The position numbers were made by a program, and so were the translations under genes. 8,488 bases of DNA from Planctomycetota bacterium (GTDB lineage: Bacteria > Planctomycetota > Phycisphaerae > Tepidisphaerales > Tepidisphaeraceae): the NCBI GenBank assembly GCA_023417885.1, contig JAEZED010000020.1, forward strand, positions 1-8,488, written 5' to 3'. The stretch's first letter is position 1. Each line of letters starts with the position of its first letter. The notes below the pieces were generated by a model. It was not told the origin of the DNA and did not search any database. It saw nothing but the letters and a program-made list of their open reading frames with translations. Positions 1-4,718 of this stretch are shown here, piece after piece.

Positions 1-98
1 GAACTAGCTAGTTACGGAGCAAAACTAGACAGTTCTGGAGCAAAACTGTCTAGTTTTGGAGCAAAACTGTCTAGATACGGAGCGAAACTGTCTAGTTT
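1..98. repeat. Five 14-bp inverted-repeat sites at 21-bp period (putative operator array)
   Basis: Five related 14-bp sites start at 1, 22, 43, 64 and 85. The core is AAACTGTCTAGTTT, in which AAACT and AGTTT pair around a 4-nt centre. The sites at 43 and 85 have perfect arms. The site at 22 has the centre inverted (AGAC). The site at 1 reads GAACTAGCTAGTTA, containing a perfect 12-bp palindrome. The site at 64 has lost its right arm (AGATA). Each pair of sites is separated by a conserved 7-bp spacer, YGGAGCR (15-21, 36-42, 57-63, 78-84). The period of exactly 21 bp is two helical turns, so all sites face one side of the DNA. This is what an array for a dimeric repressor, for example of the TetR family, would look like; the regulator and its target would lie beyond the left edge. 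The block is much richer in A and T than its flanks. It could instead be a simple minisatellite. Confidence 0.7.
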
Positions 99-318
99 TT
101 GCGCGCTGCCGGGCGCTTCCGGTCGGCTGACGGTGGCGGCCGCTGCTCCGCCTTTCGGGCCCGCTTGCGCCCTGGGCGCCTGGGCGCGAGCCGGCTCTGG
201 ACGAGCCGCGACCGCGGTTGTTGCTTGCCCCAAGGCCACGAATGGGCCTTTCCGCGAGCCGCACCGTAACAGCGTCTAGTCCGGTCTCCGAATCGGAGCG
301 GGGGTGGCGGGGAAGGAT
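99..318. other. GC-rich stretch with no supported gene
   Basis: Open frames exist on both strands, but they are low-complexity (Ala, Arg, Pro, Gly) as expected of random GC-rich DNA. None has a convincing ribosome binding site together with a recognisable protein. A GTG at 239 on the minus strand opens a 75-codon frame that runs into the repeat array; it is treated as spurious. I see no RNA gene or repeat here. Confidence 0.5.
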
Positions 319-346
319 TTGACATCACCCCCACCGCCGCTAAGGT
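319..346 (+). promoter_or_regulatory. Sigma-70-type promoter for the small RNA
   Basis: A perfect -35 box, TTGACA, lies at 319-324. It is followed after 16 bp by TAAGGT at 341-346, a weak -10 that keeps the key first T, the A and the last T. Transcription would start near 353. That is exactly where the 5' strand of the small RNA's closing stem begins, which supports the assignment independently. Confidence 0.6.
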
Positions 347-352
347 GCATGC

Positions 353-456
353 GGCTGGAGGATGTCCCCCCTCATATGGAGAAAGCTCCCCCCTGGCTTT
401 CTCCGCCCTCCAGCCACTTCGCCACCCCGGCCGCCCCCGCCGGGGTGGTTTTTTTT
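353..456 (+). ncRNA. Candidate small regulatory RNA with C-rich loops
   Basis: About 104 nt, running from the predicted start near 353 to the end of a U8 tract. The fold is seen directly. An outer 9-bp stem pairs GGCTGGAGG (353-361) with CCTCCAGCC (407-415). Inside it, a 9-bp hairpin pairs GGAGAAAGC (378-386) with GCTTTCTCC (396-404). A short linker leads to an intrinsic terminator. The same octamer, TCCCCCCT, appears twice: at 365-372 in the unpaired segment and at 387-394 in the hairpin loop. C-rich loops are used by several bacterial small RNAs to pair with G-rich ribosome binding sites, so a trans-acting translational repressor is the natural reading. That role is inference. It is not recognisable as 6S, SRP, tmRNA or RNase P RNA. 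The next gene downstream is convergent, so it is not a riboswitch or leader for that gene. Confidence 0.62.
422..456 (+). terminator. Strong intrinsic terminator of the small RNA
   Basis: A perfect 10-bp GC-rich stem pairs CCACCCCGGC (422-431) with GCCGGGGTGG (439-448) around a 7-nt loop. Eight T residues follow directly at 449-456. The arrangement is directional to the plus strand. Confidence 0.88.
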
Positions 457-499
457 GTCGATGCATGAGGCCGCGTGAAGCCCGGAGCTTCGCGACAGG

Positions 500-522
500 C
501 CGGCGGTACGCCGTGCCGCCGG
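500..522 (-). terminator. Hairpin directly after the ABC ATPase stop codon
   Basis: An imperfect 11-bp stem (500-510 with 512-522, one mismatch) begins at the base after the TAA of the ABC ATPase gene on the minus strand. There is no T-run behind it. It is more likely an mRNA-stabilising hairpin or a Rho-type end than a canonical intrinsic terminator. Confidence 0.35.
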
Positions 523-1623
523 TTATGGGGAGTGTGACGGGTCGGTGGGGAGGAGGATGATGTCTTCCGGGTCGATCTCGACGGCCAGTTCGGCGGGGAC
601 GTCGAAGAGGGGCGGCGCTGCGATCACGCGGAAGGTGTGGCCGCCCGATTCCAGGGCGTGCTCGGTGGCTTCGCCGAGGAAGGTGGTGCCGAGCGTGCGG
701 CCGGCGATGCGGTTGGCGCCGGCGCGCGGCGGCGGGACGTCGCGGAGGATGCGCATCTGCTCGGGGCGGATGGAGAGCAGGAGATCATTCCCGTCGCCGC
801 CCTCCCGCGTCTGCTCCCACTCCCCCTGCGGCGGGGCACGGAGCGTGCCGAGGGGGGTGTCGAGCACGAGGAGGCCGTCGTCGCGGCCGGTGATGCGGGC
901 GGGGAGGAGGTTGGTCTGCCCGATGAAGTCTGCGACGAAGGCGCTGGCGGGCCGGTGGTAGAGCTCGCCGGGCGTGCCGATCTGCATGAGCCTTCCGGCG
1001 CGCAGCAGCGCGATGCGGTCGGCGATGGAGAGGGCTTCCTTCTGGTCGTGGGTGACGTAGATCGTGGTGAGGCCGCTCTCTTTGCAGATGCGTCGTATCT
1101 CGGCGCGCATCTCGTGGCGGAGCTTGGCGTCGAGGTTGGAGAGGGGCTCGTCGAGCAGGAGGACGGCCGGTCGCACGGCGATGGCGCGGGCCAGGGCCAC
1201 GCGCTGCTGCTGCCCGCCGGAGAGCTGGTTGGGCCGGCGGTCGGCGTACGGCTCCATGCGGACGAGTCGGAGCATCTCGTCGATGCGGCGGTTCTGCTCG
1301 TCGCGGGGGAGCCTGCGGACGCCGAGGCCGAAGCGGACGTTTTCGCGCACGGTCATGTGCGGCCAGAGGGCGTAGCTCTGGAAGCACATGACGGCGTTGC
1401 GTTTTTCCGTGCCGAGGCGGGTGACGTCGGCATCGTTGAAGAGGATGGCGCCGGTGTCGGGCTCATGGAGGCCGGCGACGAGGCGCAGGAGCGTGCTCTT
1501 GCCGCAGCCGCTGGGGCCGAGCAGGAAGAAGAGCTCCCCCGCGTCGATCGCCAGCGTGATGCGGTCGAGGGCGAGGGTGTCGCCGAAGCGCTTGGAGATG
1601 TCGCGCAGTTGGACGCTGGTCAT
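523..1623 (-). CDS. ABC transporter ATP-binding protein, MalK/PotA/FbpC type
   Basis: A 366-residue ATPase that would energise an inner-membrane importer by hydrolysing ATP as a dimer. All nucleotide-binding motifs are intact: Walker A GPSGCGKST at residues 36-44, Q-loop Gln in FQSYALWPHMTV (81-92), signature LSGGQQQ (134-140), Walker B VLLLDEP (154-160), D-loop SNLDA (162-166) and the switch His in THD (191-193). Residues from about 230 to 360 form a C-terminal TOBE-like domain, with IRPEQ at 285-289. Length and domain order match importers of sugars, glycerol-phosphate, polyamines or ferric iron; the sequence alone does not choose a substrate. The start is ATG with only a weak GAGG very close to it. 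It lies 54 bp after the lipoprotein gene and may be co-transcribed with it. No permease or solute-binding protein gene is in the window, so it is either an orphan or serves a transporter encoded elsewhere. Confidence 0.9.
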   Translation of the reverse strand: MTSVQLRDISKRFGDTLALDRITLAIDAGELFFLLGPSGCGKSTLLRLVAGLHEPDTGAILFNDADVTRLGTEKRNAVMCFQSYALWPHMTVRENVRFGLGVRRLPRDEQNRRIDEMLRLVRMEPYADRRPNQLSGGQQQRVALARAIAVRPAVLLLDEPLSNLDAKLRHEMRAEIRRICKESGLTTIYVTHDQKEALSIADRIALLRAGRLMQIGTPGELYHRPASAFVADFIGQTNLLPARITGRDDGLLVLDTPLGTLRAPPQGEWEQTREGGDGNDLLLSIRPEQMRILRDVPPPRAGANRIAGRTLGTTFLGEATEHALESGGHTFRVIAAPPLFDVPAELAVEIDPEDIILLPTDPSHSP

Positions 1624-1677
1624 GGCCTCGCGGCCATGGTAGCCGCAGGCGGGGAGCGGCGTTGCGCCGGTGCCGCT

Positions 1678-2136
1678 TCAGGCGGCCTGCTTGCGAAAGA
1701 TCATCTTGAAGGGCATCTCGTCACCGCCCTCGGGCTGCATCTCGAGGGTGTCGCCGTCGAGCTTGCCGGTGGCGGTGCTGGGCTCGCCCCCCTCCTCGGC
1801 CATGGTGATGGAGACGGAGTCGCCGTCGATCTTCCAGGTGCCGCTGGCGTTCTGCGTCTGGCCCATCATGCTCATGTTGCTCGACGCGGTGCCGTCGGCA
1901 TTGAGCGTAAGGGTCATGGTCATGGACTCGATCATCTGCTGCGCCATGGCGGCGGCCATGGGGTTGCCCTGCCCACCCTCGCTGTCGATCTCCTTCTGGA
2001 GACTGGCCTTGATGCTCTCCTTGTCGAGGGTGTAGGTGCCGGCGGCGGCTTCCTCGGCGGACTCGCACCCCTGGAGCACGAGGGCCAGGCATGCCAGGGC
2101 AATCACGGCCGTGAGGGCGCGGGTGAATCGATTCAT
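1678..2136 (-). CDS. Small lipoprotein with lipocalin-like repeats of strands
   Basis: A 152-residue exported protein. Residues 1-23 form a lipoprotein signal peptide with a lipobox ending LQGC, so Cys24 would be lipidated and the protein anchored to a membrane outside the cytoplasm. The mature part starts with AAAGTYTLD and has alternating hydrophobic strands: MTLTLNADGTAS, GTWKIDGDSVSITM and GKLDGDTLEMQ. Phrases of the kind dGt...G.W...gD.i are typical of small lipocalin-like or copper-resistance-like beta-barrel lipoproteins, but I cannot name a family with certainty. A Met-rich stretch (MAAAMAQQMIESMTMT, followed by SNMSMMG) is unusual. The start chosen is the ATG at 2136, because GGAGGAGG (2144-2151) sits 7 nt upstream and the signal peptide begins there. 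The longer open frame to 2328 adds a basic, non-signal N-terminus. A pair of palindromes lies 84-124 bp upstream. Confidence 0.82.
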   Translation of the reverse strand: MNRFTRALTAVIALACLALVLQGCESAEEAAAGTYTLDKESIKASLQKEIDSEGGQGNPMAAAMAQQMIESMTMTLTLNADGTASSNMSMMGQTQNASGTWKIDGDSVSITMAEEGGEPSTATGKLDGDTLEMQPEGGDEMPFKMIFRKQAA

Positions 2137-2143
2137 GGGGGTT

Positions 2144-2151
2144 CCTCCTCC
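2144..2151 (-). promoter_or_regulatory. Ribosome binding site deciding the lipoprotein start
   Basis: GGAGGAGG on the minus strand, 7 nt before the ATG at 2136. It is the strongest Shine-Dalgarno sequence in the window. It rules out the longer in-frame start near 2328. Confidence 0.8.
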
Positions 2152-2219
2152 AACGTGAGCAGCAGGCGTCGCCGCCCCGCTGGGCGGACGTTGCGGGAAG
2201 CTACCACCGGGAGGCATGG

Positions 2220-2260
2220 CTTGTCCAAGACAAGAGAGCAATTCCCTGACAATTCTTGTC
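2220..2260. promoter_or_regulatory. Two opposed palindromes built from four TTGTC/GACAA half-sites
   Basis: CTTGTC-CAA-GACAAG lies at 2220-2234 and GACAA-TTC-TTGTC at 2248-2260. Their centres are 27 bp apart. Both use the same half-site, in opposite order. They lie between the end of the tRNA-Thr transcript and the lipoprotein start, where a promoter for the lipoprotein gene must be. On the minus strand the downstream palindrome contains TGGACA, a possible -35, followed 18 bp later by TAGCTT. That promoter is weak and tentative. Repressor binding across it is inference. Confidence 0.4.
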
Positions 2261-2287
2261 TGCCCGCCCGCCGTTGATCGCGGACAT

Positions 2288-2316
2288 GAAAGAGCCCGCG
2301 CCTGGAAGCGCGGGCT
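2288..2316 (-). terminator. Hairpin terminator after tRNA-Thr
   Basis: A perfect 9-bp stem pairs AGCCCGCGC with GCGCGGGCT (2293-2301 and 2308-2316) around a 6-nt loop. On the minus strand it is followed by CTTTCATG, a short and imperfect T-tract. It begins 13 bp after the tRNA 3' end, which fits termination of the tRNA transcript. Confidence 0.65.
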
Positions 2317-2329
2317 TGGGGGGATCATG

Positions 2330-2402
2330 AGCCACCGGCCGGAATCGAACCGGCAACCTACGGTTTACAAAACCGTTGCTCTGCCAGTTGAGCTACGGTG
2401 GC
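2330..2402 (-). tRNA. tRNA-Thr (anticodon UGU)
   Basis: A 73-nt cloverleaf on the minus strand. The 7-bp acceptor stem pairs GCCACCG with CGGTGGC. The D arm pairs GCTC with GAGC. The anticodon stem is ACGGT/ACCGT with loop TTTGTAA, giving anticodon TGT, which reads ACA and other ACN codons. The variable loop is AGGTT. The T arm is GCCGG/CCGGC around TTCGAAT. The discriminator base is T. CCA is not encoded (the next bases are CAT), so the 3' end must be added by nucleotidyltransferase. G1-C72 and C2-G71 agree with known threonine identity pairs. It lies 80 bp downstream of greA on the same strand. Confidence 0.96.
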
Positions 2403-2482
2403 GGGAGTTCGGAGGGGGCGGGGTGGCCGGTGTCGGGCATTCGCCTGCTCCGGAAGGCGCCGGCTGCTGGATCCTCGCGATT

Positions 2483-2950
2483 CTAGAGGATCTCGATCAC
2501 GGTGAACTGCATGCTGCCCCGGGGCGCCTTGACGGTGACGGTGTCTCCGACGCGGGCCTTCATGAGCGCGTCACCCATGGGGCTTGTTGCGGAGACGTCC
2601 TGCACGTCGCTCTCGGCCTCGGGCGCGCCGGCCTCGCCGACGAGCCGGACGAGCATCTCATCGCCGTCGTCCACGTCGCGAATGCGGACGGTGCTGCCGA
2701 GGAAGACCATGTCCTCCGGGACGTCGCTGGCGTCGGCGACGACGACGGACTTGAGCTTCTTCTCGAGGTCGGCCAGCTCCCGCTCGATCTTGCGGTTCTC
2801 CTCCTTGGCGAAATGGTATTCGGCGTTCTCGGACAGGTCGCCCAGGCCGGCGGCGGCGGTGATGCGGTCCTGGACCGCAACCTTCTGCCTCCGCAGCTCT
2901 TCGAGGCGCTCGTCCAGCTTCTGCTTCTCGGCGGCGCTGAGGTATTGCAT
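2483..2950 (-). CDS. greA: Transcription elongation factor GreA
   Basis: A 155-residue factor that enters the RNA polymerase secondary channel and stimulates cleavage of backtracked RNA. Residues 1-70 form the N-terminal coiled coil. The tip motif GDLSENAEY (37-45) supplies the acidic residues Asp38 and Glu41 that correspond to the catalytic tip of GreA. It is followed by the second helix, FAKEENRKIERELADLEKKL. Residues from about 80 to 155 form the FKBP-like domain, with the family-typical SPMGDALMKARVGDTVTVKAPRG. Length is close to the usual 157-160. The ATG at 2950 was chosen over a longer open frame because GGGAG lies 8 nt upstream and the N-terminus then aligns with GreA. The 41-residue extension in the longer frame is low-complexity. 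tRNA-Thr follows in the same direction and may share the transcript. Confidence 0.93.
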   Translation of the reverse strand: MQYLSAAEKQKLDERLEELRRQKVAVQDRITAAAGLGDLSENAEYHFAKEENRKIERELADLEKKLKSVVVADASDVPEDMVFLGSTVRIRDVDDGDEMLVRLVGEAGAPEAESDVQDVSATSPMGDALMKARVGDTVTVKAPRGSMQFTVIEIL

Positions 2951-3065
2951 GGCGTTCTCTCCCTGTCTGGTTGCAGGCGACGAAGGGGGGAGCTGCCCTT
3001 CACGTCGCTCGTTGCCCGTGCGGCCGACGAAGCCGGCTCCGGCTCCGCAGGCGCGGCGGCGGATG

Positions 3066-3085
3066 CGTCGCATTCATGTGCGACG
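3066..3085. repeat. Inverted repeat CGTCGCA-N6-TGCGACG upstream of greA
   Basis: Perfect 7-bp arms around a 6-nt centre, about 120 bp upstream of the greA start. This is operator-sized symmetry, but no regulator or promoter can be tied to it. Confidence 0.35.
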
Positions 3086-3201
3086 GTGCCGTGATCGCCT
3101 TGAGGGTCGCGCGGGTCAGGCCCGGGCCGCAGCCGTCGTCCTTTTCAGGCTGGTGAGCAAGGGCCTCTGGAAACGGGGCGAACACGCCCCACGGGGTCAC
3201 A

Positions 3202-3234
3202 ATGAACAAACCACCGCACGGGCGGTGCGGTGGT
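3202..3234 (-). terminator. Minus-strand intrinsic terminator without an assigned gene
   Basis: A perfect 10-bp stem pairs ACCACCGCAC with GTGCGGTGGT (3210-3219 and 3225-3234) around a 5-nt loop. On the minus strand the tail is TTGTTCATT; the plus strand has no T-run. Nothing well supported is transcribed into it from the right. Candidates are the small frame at 3253-3369 or antisense transcription through atpC. Confidence 0.6.
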
Positions 3235-3252
3235 CACGCGTCAGCCCAATTC

Positions 3253-3369
3253 TTATCCCACTTCCCGCCCGATGGCAACCATTTCCCGCAACGCCCGCCG
3301 CAAAGGCTCCCGGAGGCCGGTGGTGATGGGTCTGGCGCTCTTTGACCCCCGCGCCCCCGCCGCTACCAT
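3253..3369 (-). CDS. Possible 38-residue small protein (uncertain)
   Basis: ATG at 3369 to TAA at 3253. The second half, GLREPLRRALREMVAIGREVG, is an amphipathic, Arg-rich helix with sensible codon use. The stop lies 18 bp before the orphan minus-strand terminator, which is the main support. Against it, only a G-rich stretch precedes the ATG, no good promoter is visible, and the frame overlaps the atpC promoter on the other strand. I do not recognise a family. Confidence 0.25.
   Translation of the reverse strand: MVAAGARGSKSARPITTGLREPLRRALREMVAIGREVG
3342..3369 (+). promoter_or_regulatory. Promoter of atpC
   Basis: TTGACC at 3342-3347 (5 of 6 to consensus), a 16-bp spacer, then TACCAT at 3364-3369 (4 of 6). 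The start would be near 3376, leaving a leader of about 26 nt with GGAG at 3392-3395. The spacer length matches the other two promoters found in this window. Confidence 0.55.
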
Positions 3370-3401
3370 CTGGCCCCCGCAACCCGCACCCGGAGCAGAA
3401 C

Positions 3402-3668
3402 GTGGCCTTTCAGTGCGACATCGTCACCCCCGACCGCGAGGTCTTCAACCAGTCCGTCAGCAGCGTCGTCCTGCCTGCCCATGACGGGTACGTCGGCATC
3501 CTGACCGGCCGCGCTCCCCTTCTCGTCCGGCTCGGCGCCGGCCGCCTCACCGCCACCCTCGCCCGGGGCGGAACGCAGATCCTCGAGATCCGCGGCGGTG
3601 TCGCCCAGATGAAGGACAACAAGCTCACCGTCCTCACCGAATCCGCCGAAGCCTCGGCCGCAGCCTGA
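3402..3668 (+). CDS. atpC: F1F0 ATP synthase epsilon subunit, short form
   Basis: An 88-residue protein of the F1 central stalk, linking gamma to the c-ring. It is recognised by CDIVTPDREVF at the start, LPAHDGYVGILTGRAPLLVRLGAG (residues 24-47; usual form GE.GILPGHAPL), and the closing strands IRGGVAQMKDNKLTVLTESAE. This is the N-terminal beta-sandwich only. The usual C-terminal two-helix domain (total about 130-140 residues), which inhibits ATP hydrolysis in many bacteria, is absent. The sequence stops after a short Ala-rich tail. Forms lacking this domain are known in some bacteria such as green sulfur bacteria. GTG at 3402 was chosen because GGAG sits 6 nt upstream and the family N-terminus begins there. 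The upstream in-frame ATG would add a Pro-rich tail. No other atp gene is beside it; it has its own promoter and faces a convergent gene. Confidence 0.88.
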   Translation: MAFQCDIVTPDREVFNQSVSSVVLPAHDGYVGILTGRAPLLVRLGAGRLTATLARGGTQILEIRGGVAQMKDNKLTVLTESAEASAAA

Positions 3669-3690
3669 CCGGGCGCTCGGCCTATGAGGC

Positions 3691-3710
3691 CCCGCCGCTT
3701 CAGCGGCGGG
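3691..3710. terminator. Hairpin between convergent atpC and the outer-membrane protein gene
   Basis: CCCGCCGC-TTCA-GCGGCGGG is a perfect 8-bp stem with a tetraloop, 22 bp after the atpC stop and 12 bp after the opposing gene's stop. Neither side has a T-run, so intrinsic termination would be weak. It may serve both transcripts as a 3' stabiliser. Confidence 0.4.
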
Positions 3711-3722
3711 AAACCAAAGCCT

Positions 3723-4691
3723 TCAGTAGCGGAACGTGATCCCCCCGCCGCCCCACACCTGGCTGGTGGCGGCGAGCTCGTTGTCGATGCCGTCGGTGTA
3801 GTAGAGATAGCCGGCGAGGCTCCACTGGCCGTAGCGCCGCGAGATGTTCAGCAGGCTGTTGAGCCGGTACTCGGCGACAAGGCCGACCTGGTAGTGCGAG
3901 AAGCCGCTCCCCTCGTTCACCGGGGTGGCGCTGTAGAGGGCGTAGTCGTTCACATAGGCCACGAGCGCCTCGACGCCGAGGTCGAAGTTCGTGTCCGGGA
4001 TGTCGAACTCGCGACGCAGGCCCGCCTCCACGTAGAACCCCTCGAACTCGTCGAAGTCGTAGGCCGCGAAGACGAACGGCCCGAAGACCGGCTCATCCTC
4101 GGAGAATAGCGCGCCGTCGTTGAACTGCACGTCCAGGAAGACCTCCGCCGTGTCCAGGTCGGTGCGGTCGGGGTAGGTGAAGCTCTGCGTGCCGATGGCG
4201 ATCTCCAGCGACTCCGTCTCCCAGATCAGCCCGACCGCCGGCCGGATCACCTGGAAGTTGCTGATGTCGTCCCCTTCGGCGGTGTTGGTCAGGACGTGGA
4301 AGAAGGGGTCGGGCAGGCGGCCCAGGTCCATCCGCAGCAGCGCCTCGATCTGCACGTTGAACGCATCCTCCGACGTCTGCGGCTCGACGACCTCCAGGCC
4401 GCGGAAGATGTAGTCGGTCATGTAGCGCGTCTTGATGTCCAGCGAGAGCGCCCCCTCGTTGTACCCGCCGCGCGCGTCGCTGACGCGCGGCGGAGCGTAC
4501 ACGGAATCGGGCTGGGCGATCGTCTGGACCATGAGGCGCGGCGCAGGCAGCGGCTCCCACGGCGAGAGCTCGGCTTCGCCGAGCGGCGAGTGCGCAGGCG
4601 CGGCGAGGCCCGGCGTCCCGGGCGATGCCTCCTGCATCCCGCTGAGTCCGCCCAGACAGCTCAGAAGCATGACCGCCAATTGCTCGCGCAT
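3723..4691 (-). CDS. Outer-membrane beta-barrel protein, TorF/Gcw_chp-like
   Basis: A 322-residue exported protein. A short hydrophobic N-terminus (LAVMLLSCLGGLSG, about residues 5-18) acts as a signal peptide. A Pro/Ala-rich linker follows to about residue 75. From residue 80 the chain shows alternating amphipathic strands, beginning ALSLDIKTRYMTDYIFRGLEVVE. This resembles the 'SDYxFRG' opening of TorF-type putative porins. The C-terminal strand VWGGGGITFRY ends in an aromatic residue, as expected for BamA-assembled barrels. Aromatic girdle residues recur (YVEAGLRREF, SLAGYLYYTDG). There is no clear Shine-Dalgarno before ATG 4691; Met8 and Met19 are alternative starts. It is the third gene of an operon with an ABC ATPase and permease, 27 bp after the permease stop. 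Substrate or partner is unknown; assignment to a named porin family is moderate. Confidence 0.72.
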   Translation of the reverse strand: MREQLAVMLLSCLGGLSGMQEASPGTPGLAAPAHSPLGEAELSPWEPLPAPRLMVQTIAQPDSVYAPPRVSDARGGYNEGALSLDIKTRYMTDYIFRGLEVVEPQTSEDAFNVQIEALLRMDLGRLPDPFFHVLTNTAEGDDISNFQVIRPAVGLIWETESLEIAIGTQSFTYPDRTDLDTAEVFLDVQFNDGALFSEDEPVFGPFVFAAYDFDEFEGFYVEAGLRREFDIPDTNFDLGVEALVAYVNDYALYSATPVNEGSGFSHYQVGLVAEYRLNSLLNISRRYGQWSLAGYLYYTDGIDNELAATSQVWGGGGITFRY

Positions 4692-4718
4692 CGGGAGGAA
4701 AGTAGCGGCGGGCGCTGG

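Larger units (their letters stand above)
2951..3341. other. 390-bp gap between greA and atpC with inverted repeats, no clear gene
   Basis: It should hold the greA promoter; no good -35/-10 pair is visible. It contains CGTCGCA-N6-TGCGACG (3066-3085), a 6-bp stem GGGGCG/CGCCCC at 3175-3190, and a minus-strand terminator at 3202-3234. It also contains most of a 38-codon minus-strand frame. The remaining open frames are GC-rich and unconvincing. Confidence 0.5.

Noticed and set aside
1..98. CRISPR array
   Set aside because: The repeats are only 14 bp and the spacers are 7 bp and nearly identical. A CRISPR needs longer repeats and unique spacers of about 30 bp.
12..239. Minus-strand frame whose C-terminus repeats LDSFAP at 7-residue intervals
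   Set aside because: The peptide repeat is simply the translation of the 21-bp DNA repeat. The N-terminal part is low-complexity and the start is a GTG. The palindromic symmetry of the DNA explains the pattern better than protein selection.
353..456. SRP 4.5S RNA or 6S RNA
   Set aside because: The conserved SRP apical motif with its GGAA-type loop is absent, and the RNA lacks the long rod with a large central bubble expected of 6S RNA.
362..475. Small plus-strand frame starting ATG at 362 directly after GGAGG, reading through the small RNA
   Set aside because: The Shine-Dalgarno sequence touches the ATG and lies within the closing stem. The frame runs through the terminator to a stop beyond it. 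The peptide is Pro-rich and unconvincing.
637..2277. 546-codon plus-strand open frame
   Set aside because: It is antisense to the ABC ATPase and lipoprotein genes and owes its length to GC-rich third positions. Its translation shows no domain, while the opposite strand has complete ABC motifs.
3000..3209. 69-codon minus-strand frame beginning at the orphan terminator's tail
   Set aside because: It starts with TTG inside the terminator tail, has no ribosome binding site, ends in low-complexity Arg/Pro sequence and overlaps the likely greA promoter region.
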